Positions 11,039 to 23,051 of a DNA stretch of 64,000 bases are shown in pieces; position 1 is the first letter of the stretch, and each line of letters begins with the position of its first letter. A program made the position numbers and the translations under genes. The stretch is from Acanthococcus lagerstroemiae (taxonomy: Eukaryota > Arthropoda > Insecta > Hemiptera > Eriococcidae). The stretch spans positions 7,130,001-7,194,000 of the forward strand of contig CM063106.1 of NCBI GenBank assembly GCA_031841125.1, written 5' to 3'. Under the pieces are notes generated by a model. It was not told where the DNA came from. It was given only the letters and a program-made list of their open reading frames with translations, and ran no database searches.

Positions 11039-11544
11039 GCTAGAGCCTGAAATCTGAGAATGTTGACCATTTTATTAAAATCTATAAGTTGAAAGCAAAA
11101 GACTTATTTTCCAATGTCACAAGCTGAATCCGATAGCGGATAGCAACTGTTCTATTGTTTAATTTACGGGCTTTGGCCATGGTAAATGTAGAAGGGAAAT
11201 TTAGTCTGGAACAAAAATCAAAACTCCATGTGTTTTTCCCATAAGAATGAAAGGGACCTTGTGGCACGGATTCCCCTAATCCGATCGATCTGAAACTTTG
11301 TAGGTTTTTTTTTCTTTCGTTCATTTTTTGTTTATTTCATTGAAAACAGTTTAGGAGGCGAATCAGAGGAAATTCGGAAAAAAAGATCGCCAAGAGAAAA
11401 TATCGACCACCTTAATGTATAGAAGAAGTTTGGTGTTCCTCTTCAGTATTCCTAACATCCTTCCACCTTACCCTCCCAGACTAGATTATGCCCATGTGCG
11501 CAAATATGAGTGCTTGGTGGATAAGGGTCCAATCTGCATTTGTA
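11039..11544. other. Spacer, nothing recognised
   Basis: AT-rich sequence between a MITE candidate and a dispersed repeat. The short minus-strand frame at 11082-11324 has no recognisable motif. Confidence 0.5.
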
Positions 11545-11780
11545 AGGACGAAATTATGGGGAGGGGGAGGGGTGAAACACCCCAATAATTGGGCAGTCGG
11601 CAAATTTTGAAACTGTTCATTTGAATTTTTCATTTTCTAAAAACGTTTGCTTGTTTGCTTGTTAATTTTCTTTTCCTATTAAAAAGTATTTTGATTTAGA
11701 AATCAGCAAATTTTCAAATATTTGAAAAATCTTATCGGTGATTTTTTTAGTTTTTAAAACATATTTGTCAGCAAATCTTC
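11545..11780 (+). repeat. Dispersed ~235-bp repeat, copy 2
   Basis: Partner of 10437-10670, with the same block order. It has a longer G-rich start (GGGGAGGGGGAGGGG) than copy 1, the usual area of drift in these elements. Confidence 0.65.
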
Positions 11781-12289
11781 CTTCTCCACCCGCCCACCCA
11801 ACTGACAGTCAAGTTTCGTATATCTGCTTTTCTTAAATTTTTCAATTATTTTATCTAGTTGACGTTTTCCACATTGATCGAAATTTAGGCAAGGCCTTTT
11901 CCCTTTGGTATTGGCGTTACTCTCTCTGGAAGCAAACGATCCAACATCTCCCAAAAATATGACGTCAGCTGGGTTAAAATTCCATTAACAAATTTTGAAT
12001 TACTACAGGTACCTACCTCACAGTTATTTATTGAGCGTTTCTAGTTTGACATTTGGGTAAGATTAAACAGATTTCTCAAACAGGCTACGTACGGGGCAAA
12101 GGCATTTACGAATTTCAGAAATCCCGCGTCCAATAGCAGGCTGCGTTTATTCTGTCAGGCCCGCAATCTAATATTACTTTTAAAAAGACATAATACAGAG
12201 AAACAATTTATCGAATGCCAATAAAATTTATGTGGGTGGAGAGAGACATCTTAGAGTCAATGTCTATTGATCTTGACTATAATCGAATG
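11781..12289. other. Spacer, nothing recognised
   Basis: No gene or repeat boundary seen. Confidence 0.5.
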
Positions 12290-12505
12290 CTCTGGTGGCG
12301 AGAAATAACGACTTTAGTTTTTCAGAGTCACACGCGTAGGTTCATCGTTGCATTACGCGGGCGCCTGACGATGGCAATCCGGACGCCTATGGGGCACGCT
12401 TGGGCATGTGTTTTTCAAACATTAAGCTCTAGTCAACTTGAGTTAATCTCATCCAATATGGTTGACATTTTCAGGGGTTCATTTTTATACCTAAAAGAAA
12501 CCATT
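12290..12505 (-). repeat. Dispersed ~205-bp repeat, copy 2
   Basis: Inverted partner of 5508-5712. The open frame on the plus strand (12215-12508) lies on the antisense of this repeat and has no recognisable domain. Confidence 0.7.
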
Positions 12506-12819
12506 TAGGAGGGGAGACTAGTAAAAAGTAAAATTCAAAAAATAAGTGGCACCCCAGTGGTGGGTGTAAAAATTTTAGCCTCGCACATCCGTCTATGTTG
12601 TAGCAAATTGTGAGCTTCAAAAAGTATTTTTAGTAATTTTAAATGTTGTAGTACTTTTGAGCTCAATCAAGAACTCAACTTTTAAAACGTTAAACTGATT
12701 GTTAAAGAAGTAGATCAAAAATTCGCGTACCTAGATAAAATTTTGTTTAGTCAATTTCCTAAACGATCACATTATGTGGGTTAAGTATTCGCTTAATCAA
12801 GTAGTATTGTTTTTCGTAT

Positions 12820-13130
12820 AGATAATTATTCCTCCACTTTCATGAATAAAAAGAACTTAGTCCTTTCCATTAAGTAAGGAAAGAGTATAAGTTCCTTAAA
12901 AAAAAAAAGAAAAAAAAAAAGGAAAATGAAGGATGTGGTTTCTTTAGTGAGAAACAAAAAATAACTAGTTTCGTTTTTGAGTAAAGGGAAAGTCCTTCGT
13001 TTCTTCAAGGAAAGAGAAGAAAAAGTAATTTTGTGCTGAGTGAGAAAAGCCTAGCATTCCTTGTGGTGGAAAAATTCGTTCATTTCATTGAAAGAGGGGA
13101 AAAAATCTTTTTTTCCTTTTTTTGAACGAG
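12820..13130. repeat. Purine/pyrimidine mini-hairpin repeat block
   Basis: A run of short A/G-rich and T/C-rich segments alternates every 20-40 bases, in forms such as GGAAAGAG next to TTCCTT, so neighbouring segments can pair. A second, longer block of the same style lies at 24190-24860. Homopolymer runs of A are included. No protein is credible here. Confidence 0.6.
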
Positions 13131-14443
13131 ATTGTTTGACCTGCTAGAAATGAATAATTAAATAATATTTATTTTAAATAAATAATAAATTAACTAAATA
13201 TTTCGAAGAATAAATTATCAATTTTTAATTTAAAAAATTAATACTTTAAGTTATCGAAAAAATGTTTAATTCAATTAATAAAATTTTTTATTAGGATAGA
13301 TTCTATCTGAATTGGTATAAATCTATGGTTAATTCCTCAAATTTCTGAACATTGTCCATATATTATCCCTGTTTTATTTAATTTAATAATAAAAAGTTCC
13401 TTCTGCAGTTTTTCGTAATTGTGAATTTTGGTGCCCGAATCAGAAATCTGATGCGATATCCGAAATTAGCGATCCAACACACTCCACTCCGACATGTCTT
13501 TCGATTTTTTTCCATTATACTTCTTTAGAAGAAGGAAAAATTGAATCCCCTTTTTGAGAGGTAGGAAATTTTTCTCGGTGTATATCTACATTAGGGTGTT
13601 CGTTATTTACTCTTCGTAGATTCCTTTTCTCGGAATTTCCTTGTGTTCTCCTCTTAAATGGGGTTCAATAAAATGAAATAGAAATTCTGTGAAGTTTCAG
13701 ATCTATCGAATTAAGGAAACTCTTAGCACAAGCCCCCTGCCCTTCTTATGGGAAAATACATAGAGTTTTGACTTTTTTACACAAAAAGTTGTTTTTTTAG
13801 CTCCTTAATGGCATTTGACAATGATTCAAAATAGCACGATCTGGAATGGCCCCCAAAGAGGAGCACGGCTTCTTTGCAGTATTTCAATTTTGGACTTGGA
13901 GTCGAACTGATTTAAAAATGAATTCAGCAGCTTCGGAACACTTCGTATAATTTCAACTATTATTATATTCAATTTTAAAAAACTAATAAATTTATAAATA
14001 TTATTAAAATATATTTATGATAATTTAAAATAAAAATTACCAATATTTATTCTTTTTATAATAAAAAAAAAAAAAAATTATATCAGTCGATATTCCGATT
14101 TCATTAATATTCTCATTAAAGCCTTGAAAGTTACACTTATGAAAAGTCTATTGTGAAGTGAATTATACACACAAAAGCGTTACTTTACATCTGCCGTATC
14201 TGAAATGTGAGGTAAGTGGATGGGAAAATTCCCATCGGTGAAGAGGTATGAATGTAGAGAATCATGTAGAGGAACAAGTCTGGGGGGTTATTTACATCTC
14301 CTCGGCTCAAAAATCGAATGAAACTGGAAAAACATTAAAAACTCTGTATTTCCGGCAAGGCCAGTATTATTTAATATGTAGCCGTATAAATGAGTATCGT
14401 GACCCTCCTTTTTATGATATTTCGAGGCAGTTATACAGAGGAA
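13131..14443. other. AT-rich spacer with one unit of the ~140-bp repeat
   Basis: Very AT-rich (for example 13140-13300 and 13960-14090). Near 13430-13500 the wording AAATCTGATGCGATATCCGAAATTAGCGA matches the degenerate repeat unit arrayed at 24.9-26.1 kb. No gene. Confidence 0.55.
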
Positions 14444-15300
14444 CTTGTTGACCCGTCGCACGTTGCTGCGATCTCAGAAGAAAGGAATGGTTTTCATGAA
14501 CTTATTTGTTTGTATTCGATTACACTACTGAACAAAATGAAATTTTTTGTTTGCACAATGCATTTAGGGAGATGATTCGTGAGTACTTTTCAACGCTGAA
14601 TACAGTGCCGTCGGCCGTTTTTCTCTATCACGTTTAGTTCTTCTGATCAAAAATTATAAAAAATTCAACTAAATGTGTTCAAAAAGAGGTTTAGGAACTG
14701 AATGTGGTCATACTGATTCGTGTTGTTGTGTGTAGTGGTGTGTATTCCGTCTGTTTGTTTTCTGTTATGGTCGTCTGATAACACTGATAATATCAGTCAG
14801 TGGTACCGCTTATTCCATTGCAAAAACAAAATGGAAACGAATTTCAGTCGTTCAGAACTCCGAATTGTGACGTGATAGAGAAAAATGGGTCGCAGTATCG
14901 TGTTCAGCGTTAAAAAGTACCTCAGAATCACCTGTTGAAATGCGTTGTGCAAAATAGTTGTTCAGTAGTGTTATTATTTGTGTGTACACGCGCGCCACTT
15001 ATCGTAGGATAGGGATCGGGGGTCTCACACTTCGCCCTCCCCCTGGTGTTTTCAGGATGTACTATACCAGGAATTTTCGCCAGAGTGTACTGAACAACTT
15101 CCCAAAGTTTCATGGCGATCGGATTACGGTGTAGTATTGCATGAAGGCCAAACATCGTAGGGTAAGGTTCGAGGGCTCGTACCTTGCCCTCCCCCCGGTG
15201 TTTTCAGGATGTACTATGCCATAAACCTTCTCAGGAGTGTACTGAACAACTTCCCAACATTTAATGGCGATCGGATGAATGGTATAGTAATAATGCATGA
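14444..15300 (-). mobile_element. Non-autonomous Helitron with tandem duplicated 5' end
   Basis: Read on the minus strand, the element starts TCATGCATTATTAC at 15300 and ends near 14444. The end has a 5-bp stem (TCGCA / TGCGA) followed by CGGGTCAACAAG, a decayed CTAG-like terminus followed by T. The 5' sequence shares TCATGYATTAT, a GAGAAGGTTTATGGCA block and a spaced CCGATCGCC-like block with the 5' end of the autonomous Helitron at 45086. A second 5' end lies 156 bases in, at 15144. It has no coding capacity, so it would depend on Rep-helicase supplied elsewhere. Confidence 0.6.
14573..14932. repeat. Inverted repeat nested in the short Helitron
   Basis: Sequence 14573-14632 returns inverted at 14868-14932. 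Shared blocks are GTACTTTTCAACGCTGAA and TTTTTCTCTATCACGT. The arms are about 60 bp around a 235-bp centre. No clear target duplication flanks it, so it may be part of the Helitron or an older insertion. Confidence 0.7.
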
Positions 15301-15303
15301 AGG

Positions 15304-15759
15304 ATTAACAGACATTCATTCATTTTTATACATTATAGAAGAAGATAGATAGATAGATACAGATTTACAGATTAGATAGAAGAGTTTAGGAGACCATGGT
15401 TATATGCAATCCAGTTTACAGTAATTTGTGTTTGATACATTTTTTGATCAAATTAATAATTTTTGATTCACAATCAGAAATCCATTTTGTATGGGGGTCA
15501 CCCTGTTAGAAATGAAGCTTCGGATTCCTTAGTACTGTCGTTCATTTTAGTATGCTTTAGTGACCACCAGCAAAATTCAACTTTGCAACTTTTCATCTAA
15601 CTTTTGTTTATCTACTAGACTGCGAGCTCACTTTCGCGGCAGTAGAGTAGATAAGTTCACTGTAATCCAAATGATACTTTCGGCTCGAAATCTGACAGTC
15701 GTGAACGAAAGTTTGAAAAATCTTTTAGACGCACAGGGAAGTGCTGTAGGCAATTTAAC
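15304..15759. other. Spacer with short GATA repeat
   Basis: A GATA microsatellite of about four units lies near 15343-15358. Otherwise nothing is recognised until LINE sequence begins. Confidence 0.5.
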
Positions 15760-16035
15760 GATGAGGGCACAAATAAAAATTTCAAATCAGTGTGTGATAC
15801 CCACCCTCGAAGCTGAAACTTTCGCAGGACACGTGGTGAGAGGAGGGGATGATGGGAGAAGGTAGCCGAAGAATGGCCACCAAGAGCGTGGAAACGGAGA
15901 AAAAGAAGACCACCTACAAGGTAGAGGGACGTGTTGGCAAGAAAATTTAGAATGTTATCGGGTGAGGACGGTGGACGTCCATGCCCAAAACCGGGTTCAT
16001 TCGACGGCATGACGGCCCCATGTAAAAAATAAATG
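15760..16035 (+). pseudogene. RTE-type LINE, C-terminal fragment
   Basis: The frame passes NQCVIPTL, then after an internal deletion GHVVR, and in the next frame RWPKEWPPRAWKRRKRRPP followed by an in-frame stop. This is the usual RT C-terminus of this group, normally GHVAR then RGRPPTRW. The 3' tail is ATGAAAATGA-like short repeats, typical of RTE elements. Frameshifts and a stop show it is a relic. It is a different subfamily from the copies at 7.6 and 60 kb. Confidence 0.65.
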
Positions 16036-18169
16036 AAAATGAATGTAAAAAATAATTTTCTGAACAAGCTCCGACAGAAAGACACTCCGCCTATTTGCCC
16101 TAATGGGCTAAATACCCAGTGTTTGAAAAGCAATTTATAACATAGATTGTTCTACAAGATTGGGAGAGGAGACAGGATTTGTCTTGTAAATTTTTCAACA
16201 TTTTACTAGGCATATTTGCAGTCTGCATCCTCCATCCCCCCTCCCCCCCCCAAAAAAATAATAATAATAAATAAATAAATAATATTCGCGTCGACCCTGA
16301 TTTGCTCAAGTATTCTCTGTCCTTAGATAAATCTATCATTTTAGCAATTTTCCTTTAAAAAATATGAATGACGTATCTTCCGTGAATTTGGTATATGAGT
16401 CCCTACAATTCGTGCTCTAGACAATCTATCATACTCGTTCGCTAAATGTGTTGTATTCTTACTGGGTGCCCTATCGACAACGCGAAATCTTTCCTTTTTC
16501 GTCGACTGGTGCGAACGCGGATGCGGGGTCCTAAAAGTTTCGTAATGGCTGGAAATGATCGGGTGAACGAGCAGGATCGGGGGAGGATATAGCCGTTTAA
16601 AACTGGGCGTTTACTGGTGTTAAGGTTGGCAATAGCAAATGGAAAATTACGCGTACGAGGAATGTTACTTTTGAAAAGGCTGTTGCTCTTTGTGTGTAAA
16701 AGTGAAGTACTTCGTGTTCAGCCAATATCGATCGTTTATTCAGGTTGGTTGACCTGTTACATTTTTATACCCAGATAGTGGCGAGAGGTGATGTGTGTAC
16801 GTGTTTGCGTATTCGCGGCCGAAATATTCAATACCGATACGGTTAGACGAATGTTGCGGGGGATGGGAAGTTAAGCTCCTCAGAAAAAAGACTTAGCCTA
16901 CTCAAAAAACTTGAAAATTATATTAAGAAACTATTATTAGGAAAGGGGACTGTAATCGACTCTTTGAACAAGATAGCCCGCCCACGCTCACCAGACATTC
17001 AACCGAACTTAGAGTTGACGAACCAACTTTTAGAAAGGAGTATGAATAACAGAAATTCCGACTAAAATTTTGAAAATTTTGAAAATTTTGATTTGAAGTT
17101 TCGAAAAACATTTTCCATGTTTTAAATCTAGTCGATCGTTCCCGAAAATTGGCCGACTCGACGGTGATATTTTCTGTTTAAAGGGGGATGTTAACCTCTC
17201 CAGTATCCGACATACTGTACTTCTGAATTCTCAATATGCTAATCAGTGAATCCTTATGTAGATTCGTTTACTATCGCAAATAATGACATAGCCTTAAGGA
17301 TGGTATATTTTATTTTTTTCTGGAGGGTGGAAGTGGAGTAGGAAAATCAGAAAAGGCCAATTCGTTTCCCCTTTTTTCTAGAAAATGAACGCCCCTGAGT
17401 TTTCTGTTTTGCTTATTTTCCGGAAGGAGGTATCTGATTTTTCTTTCTCAGGGGATCTATTATTTACTTCAACGAAAAACTAAAAAGAAAAGATTTATCG
17501 TCAGTAGGACAAATTATTGATTTTAAGTGATACATTGTACGAAAAATTCATTCTGAACACTACGAGCAAAGATTCAAAAGATAAATAAATACAGAAATAG
17601 TTTTTTTTTCTTTGTTTCTATTGTCTATTTTTCAGCGCAAAGCGTCTAATCTCTGAAAGGGAGGAACACACGTAAAGAATTATTTGAAATTCCCCTCTCA
17701 TTTATCGCCCACAGTAAGTTGGGAACCGACTTCAGATGATGAACAAACTTTTCAAAATTAAAAACAAAGTATGATAACAGTTGAGACAGGGGTTTTTTCG
17801 TGACCGTATTTGAATATTGGACTGTAGTATTTTAATGTCTCCAATGTGCGGCCCTAATATCTTGATTTTATATTTAAAAACTTTTTTTTTTAAATTCAAT
17901 TTTTAAATCTCAAATCGTTTTCTATCATGATATATTTAGAAAGCTAGTGCTGAGTAGAATATAAATCCGTCAAAAAAGAACCAAAATTTCGCCCCTTCCT
18001 TTTTTGTACAGGGTGTCTAATCCAATGCCCCCTTTCCCCATTCTATTTTCGACCGACAAATCGGATCAAAGTGCGACGAAGCAGGATCATGTAATAATTT
18101 CTTGTACCTCTTTGAGTGAAGAATTTTCTCTCCTGATTTTCAAACACGAAGAGATAGAAATATATTTTT
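16036..18169. other. Spacer, no gene recognised
   Basis: Mixed sequence with an ATA-rich simple repeat near 16255-16290. A CAGGGTGTC motif at 18008 resembles the tip of the 8.27-kb fold-back element, but I could not find a partner tip nearby. Confidence 0.5.
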
Positions 18170-18660
18170 TTAGTCATTGATTTCGGAAATCCAGTTAGAT
18201 TATTGATCCAGCTCCGGGTTTCTGGTCCAAAATCCCAATTATAAAACGACCAAAAATGACCTCTACATTTTTCAAATCGAACGAAATATCAAAAATGGTT
18301 ATTTTGGGTCGCTTATTTCGAAAATTGTTTCAAATTTTTGATCCATTTTCAATTCGGGCTCAAACTTCAAATTCCTCATTTAAGATGGGCAAAGGGACTT
18401 GAACTCGTGGCGGGATGAAAAATCTAATGACATTTTCGAAATCAACGATCCCGAAAACCCCTTTTGAACACTTTATATTCGACTTTTTTTACAATTTTGC
18501 TTTTGTCTATTTCACGCGTGCGTTCTCAATTATGGGGTCCCAATCGAGGTCCAATCAAAAATCTGATTAGATATTCGAAATCAACGACTCAAGAAATCCT
18601 CATTTTGATACTTTCGTTGATATAAGTATACGTTTTCATTCAAACATCCAAAGTTGGTGG
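18170..18660. repeat. Degenerate ~140-bp tandem repeat, upstream block
   Basis: Successive copies of a TTCGAAATCAACGA-type anchor (for example at about 18437 and 18572, 135 bases apart) are each followed by a CCCnnTTTTGATACTTT-like stretch and preceded by ATCAAAAATCTGAT-like wording. The same unit forms the longer array at 24.93-26.06 kb. Confidence 0.55.
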
Positions 18661-20790
18661 TACGTTTTGGTCCCCTTACTTGAGGATAAAGATTTTTTCA
18701 TTTGAAGGAAGCTAGACATCACGAAATTTAGATTCTGCTCGATCTGACTTCGCGGTCAAAAATACATACGGAGAGGGGACAAATTTCTTTGGGCACTTTA
18801 TTATAGTGGCTTGAACGACGAATTAAGATTTTTTGCACGTTGAACAAATTAACAAATTCAAATTAGTGGTTGTACATCTGACGGTTTTGAAAACTGCATT
18901 TAGTTTTCCTTCTGACTTCAACTAATGCCGAACCGAAATTTACAAATCTTGTGATACAGAAAATTACAATTTCATTATAGCAAAACTTTTTTTCTTACGG
19001 GTACACTAAGATTAAATTGAACATTTTTGTAGTGAAACACGTATCATCTACTCGTCAGTAATTTTTCTTTTTGCGAACCGCGTCAACTGAAATTTAAAAC
19101 AAGATCAAAGAGAAACTATGCATCTTTTTTTGAACCTTATAAGAGTCTAGATCTTGTGGGAATCGGTATTTTGAACTTCTTAGATTTAGATTAACTTAAA
19201 GTGAAAATTTTTTTTTGAAATTCGTGATATTTTGTGATAGCTGATTTCACTTTAATTTTGGGAACCTTGTTTTCTTATTAAATAAATATGCGTACGTTGG
19301 AATCCACTGGAAGAGAGTATCTAATTTCTTTCTCAAAGTTTTGTCTGTTGCAGAAGACAAATTTCTATTTTTGTACATAAAATTAATTTTCCTTCTTTCC
19401 TAAAATTGCCAGCTCGCGTTTGTCAAACTGTCAACTATGGCCTTAAAATTCATCCTAGGTCAAAGACCCATAGTACGCTCTTATACTTTCTGGGACGTAT
19501 TGAGACTTGAAATGCTACCGAGAGAATAACATTACATCGGCCCAGCTTTCCATTTTCATTATCCTTCTACCATGTCACCTTGTCTACCTCTCTCCCTTCC
19601 AGCCTCTATATGCATTGCGAATCAAGTTTCATGAATTGAACCAGCGCACTGGGAAACTTCGGTGACTTATTCAGTCAAACCACCCCCTTCTAATACTTGT
19701 ATTATATTTTTTTGATGTGTCTGCAGGTTGTGGGTAATTTTCGAACTTTTCAGTTTTAATGAGAACCAAGCGAATTATTATTCTACTTTATAGAAAGGTA
19801 CACCTCTGAAAATGCGAGCTTGATCGAATAATATTCGCGGGTGGCACTTCAACCCTCTTCTTTTTATGAAAAAATGTATTAGTTTCTGATAATTTTGAAA
19901 GAACTTTTTTTTTCGCCTGATTCGTAAGGGTGTTTCGAATGTATAATTTTAGACTTGGATGAGTTACGTGATATCAGTTAAACATAATAAATTGACTCCA
20001 TATGATATTGGTCAGTAACCTCACGGGAAGGAAGGGTGATCCAAAAACTGAGTTTTGGGATAATGGAGATAAAATTCGACATGGTCGTCGATCTACATAC
20101 AGAGTTTCGAGGTCGCTGAATTCGATTTTGAGAACTATTTTTGAATTTGATCCGTTTTGGTTTTACTTCAGAGGATTATGCTTGTACAAATATAATGGTC
20201 ATTGTATTGAGATTTCAATCAATTTTAGGTTTTTGATGTCAAGAAACACAATTTTGAAAACTGTTTTTGGAGTCGACTTATTGAGGTCCCTCCAAAGGGC
20301 GTTTCGGGTAGATAATTTTTATTGTTTTGCGTACCAACAAGAAGATAAAATTCGGAAAATAGTTCAGTTATATGCGGTTAATCTGCATATCGAACACCTT
20401 ATGAGAAGAGAGACAAAAATAATAATTTGTGTGGAGGGGTCACGACGCCACCTATCAACATCATCCGATTGATCTGTAATTTCCAAGGGCTTACCTGTTA
20501 CTGTGGAACAACAATCCGCCTAGTACGCACTAAAACTCAAAAAGAAAATCCTGGGGGTCTGGACTCCCTTGGAAAAAAAAATGTATCAACTTTTTGGGAG
20601 GGAAAGTGAGGGTTATTTGTTTGTAAAACTCAAATACTAGGTTTTCACATCAAGAACTATGAAATGCCACAGGTATCACTTCTCTTAAACTTCGTCGTTT
20701 CCTAGGATTATTTAAAAAACACGTGTCTCCGTAGTGTAACATTTTATATGATTTCGTACCCTAATAAAAAAAATTTCCGTGGAAATTTCT
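18661..20790. other. Spacer; one unassigned open frame
   Basis: AT-rich. A 156-codon plus-strand frame at 20002-20472 has no motif I recognise and overlaps repeat-like wording (GAATTCGATTTTGAGAAC), so I do not call it a gene. Confidence 0.5.
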
Positions 20791-21300
20791 ATTAACAACA
20801 CGGCTGCAGACAACACAACTGTAGACCGTAGTCGCGCAGGACGTAGCAAATGCCAACCACCGAATTCGTGTCGGGGGAGCGTTGCGGGTTTTTAGCGATC
20901 AGGGGAGCATTATAGTTTTCGCTCAAGTATACCACTGGCTGGAAGAAAATGGAAAGGTTAACCATTGAACTGAATTGCCTCCATGAAAAGCTGAAGAATT
21001 GTGAGCTAAACTGAGCTGGAAATGGAGAGAAAAGAAGAAGAATTGTAGTCGCACAGGCGCAGCAAAGATTAAGATCCATGAGTACATGGCTGAAGTTACG
21101 GTAGAGCCCTACATAATGGGCCGCCATTTTGGCTCACACCGCGTCCGTCGATACCGAATTGACTACGCGGTACGCTCCGCATAGTCGGATTCGGCATCCA
21201 CGAGCACGGTGTGCCCCAAAATAGCGACCCATTATACTCTCCCGTGTGTAGGGCTTTGGTTACGGTTTTCGCTCGAGTATACCCAGTAGTAAAAGCATAT
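20791..21300 (+). repeat. Imperfect ~200-bp tandem duplication
   Basis: GTAGTCGCGCAGG at 20828 recurs as GTAGTCGCACAGG near 21045, and TTTTCGCTCAAGTATACC near 20917 recurs as TTTTCGCTCGAGTATACC near 21266. Once the inserted MITE at 21103-21258 is removed the two copies have similar spacing. Confidence 0.6.
21103..21258. mobile_element. 156-bp palindromic MITE with 8-bp target duplication GTTACGGT
   Basis: The two halves fold on each other (AGAGCCCTACA and AATGGGCCGCCATTTTGG on the left; their complements on the right). The exact octamer GTTACGGT stands immediately outside both ends, at 21095-21102 and 21259-21266. The size of the duplication fits hAT, P or Merlin-type transposases. The terminal sequence does not begin with the usual hAT CAG, so the superfamily stays open. 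Confidence 0.88.
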
Positions 21301-22212
21301 AAAATGCTAAAAAATCAAGTATAATTAGCTAGCAGTATAACGTATGCGTTTTTTCTTATAATAATGCCCACTCAAATTTGTCAAATTGTCAACTAAATTA
21401 ATACCTATGTCAAATATTTAGCATAAATAATGTTTCTATTTATAATTTTTGGAAATTTATGATAATTTTTTTAATGTGGGTTTGTAAAATTTTCTACTAA
21501 CATTCGTTAAATTGTCAATTATTACAAGAAAATTAAGAAGTGTCATAGAAAAATGTACGCTTATGGGCTAATCAATAGAAAGGGGGTGGCAATCAAATTT
21601 CAGTTTTGCTAAAGGGAGGGTAAACCAAGTTATTCGGATGGCAATGCTTCCGTTTGCTCCCAGGGTTATGATCTTGGATGCCGATAGTAGCAGCAAACCT
21701 ATTCACAGCAATTCACTTTGGCAACGGACTTCGTTTTGAGAATCACTTGGACAGCGGATTTGGTTCTGAGAACTGCACTCTGGGCACTTCAGCTGAAGTC
21801 TTACAATTTGCATTGTATTGACATGATCTACAAGGAAGAATACGAACTCCCAATCCCTGTCCAAAACAATGGAACTTGGTTCGGTTTTCAACTATAACAC
21901 AATTCTATATACAAACAATCTTTTTCTTAACTCGGGGATATAGAGTTATAGTTAACATATGTAGAACTGGGTTCAGGGATAGGTACTTGAAAATTTACCT
22001 GTAAAACGCCACTGCATCAACCCTGTTTTTTCATTTTCATGCATCGTGTCACATATTCCTTCTCTCTTCCTCCCAGCCACTACAGCGGCTTTAAACTCCC
22101 AAATGTACGGACCCACTGGGAGATTTCCTAGTGCCTAACTTGTATTGTCTATCTGCCCTTAACTGGGTTCTATGCAGCGAATATTCTGCTAATTATTTCG
22201 TTTGTGTTTCAG
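21267..22212. other. Intron or upstream sequence before the RGS exon
   Basis: No exon or repeat is recognised. It ends in the splice acceptor TTTGTGTTTCAG, so it is the 3' part of an intron whose upstream (probably 5' untranslated) exon I cannot locate in the window. Confidence 0.55.
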
Positions 22213-22445
22213 ATGTCCGCAGTTGTGTCGTCGTCCGTTGACTGTGTAGATAATACTGCTTGTCGATTAAGGAAAATTGGTAGCGGATCTTCACTGCAAA
22301 CGACACGGACTGTTACTACTCCACCGACGAACCTCAACAATAACGCTCTCGGCTCAACAAGATCTGGACCTACCTCGATCAACAATTCACCGGCTAATAA
22401 GCAGTGTTGTTTTCATTGGTGTTGTTGTTGTCGTCCTTGTTCTTG
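22213..22445 (+). CDS. RGS17/19/20-type regulator of G-protein signalling, exon with start codon and cysteine string
   Basis: RZ-subfamily RGS proteins accelerate GTP hydrolysis by Gi/Gz alpha subunits. Their N-terminal cysteine string is palmitoylated for membrane attachment. The exon follows a TTTCAG acceptor directly at ATG and encodes 77 codons plus two bases. It opens with a Ser/Thr/Asn-rich leader and ends with QCCFHWCCCCRPCS. The donor is G-GTACGT (GT at 22446). Splicing to 63266 turns the final TG into a cysteine codon, giving CSC-LAVK, which parallels vertebrate RGS17 CSCLTV. The reading frame continues past the donor only into non-homologous sequence. The catalytic RGS box is not in this exon. 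The position of the ATG directly after the acceptor suggests a separate non-coding first exon. Assignment rests on the cysteine string and the matching splice phase. Confidence 0.85.
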
Positions 22446-22814
22446 GTACGTATTTCTGCTTGTTTATGGATTAATTTATGGAGACAGGCGATGTACGACG
22501 GGCATGCAAACAAAAATCAACATACTCGATTTGAGAAAAATTCCACGCAGGGAGTGCACGGGCTTCCAAAACAGAGCTGCTGTTGGGATCTACCGATGAA
22601 ATGATGTCCTTCATTTAAAATCAGATGCCGCGGTTTCTGATGCGCGACTTTCCTGGGCAGGATTAGTCGGAGTAGTTTGCCGTTGCTTTCCTCACGACTT
22701 GTTGCGTTGGGGTTTTCGTTCTCTGTGCCAAAGAGTACGCAGCCGCAGTTTGCTCAGTAGCCACGTGTTTTCACAACGTTGAGTAAATTGTCCATGATGT
22801 GCACCCGACAGTCT

Positions 22815-23051
22815 CAATATTTCAGGTCTGGTGGTAACAGGCCCAGTAATTGTAATGCCTTGTACGTTCGAACTGTCGGGGTTACGCGTAACCTTTCCAC
22901 CTCGTTTGATACAGTAGTCGCGTGTTCAGTAGAATGGTTGTTGGGGGGGGGGGGTATTCGAATATCACTAGCCTTCTGGCGTTGGTGGGACTCGAACCCG
23001 AGATGCAAGGATTACGAAGCGGACACGTTAACCACTCGGCCACACTGTGAC
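22815..23051 (-). mobile_element. tRNA-derived SINE
   Basis: On the minus strand the head reads GTCACAGTGTGGCCGAGTGG, with a polymerase III A box (TGGCCGAGTGG near 23042-23032) and a B box (GGGTTCGAGTCCC, 22999-22987) spaced as in a tRNA. The anticodon arm and acceptor pairing are poor and there is no matching 3' acceptor strand, so it is not a working tRNA. The tRNA-like head is followed by an unrelated body with a C-run and an end near 22815. It lies about 370 bp inside the RGS intron. Confidence 0.72.

Noticed and set aside
18008..18030. CAGGGTGTC tip like that of the fold-back element (also CAGGGTGTTT at 33419)
   Set aside because: No matching inverted partner tip was found nearby at either place, so no element is called.
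20002..20472. 156-codon open frame on the plus strand
   Set aside because: No known motif, no splice or start context, and its wording overlaps the degenerate intronic repeat family; probably chance.
22985..23051. Possible functional tRNA gene on the minus strand
   Set aside because: A and B boxes are present, but the acceptor and anticodon arms do not pair well and a SINE body follows.
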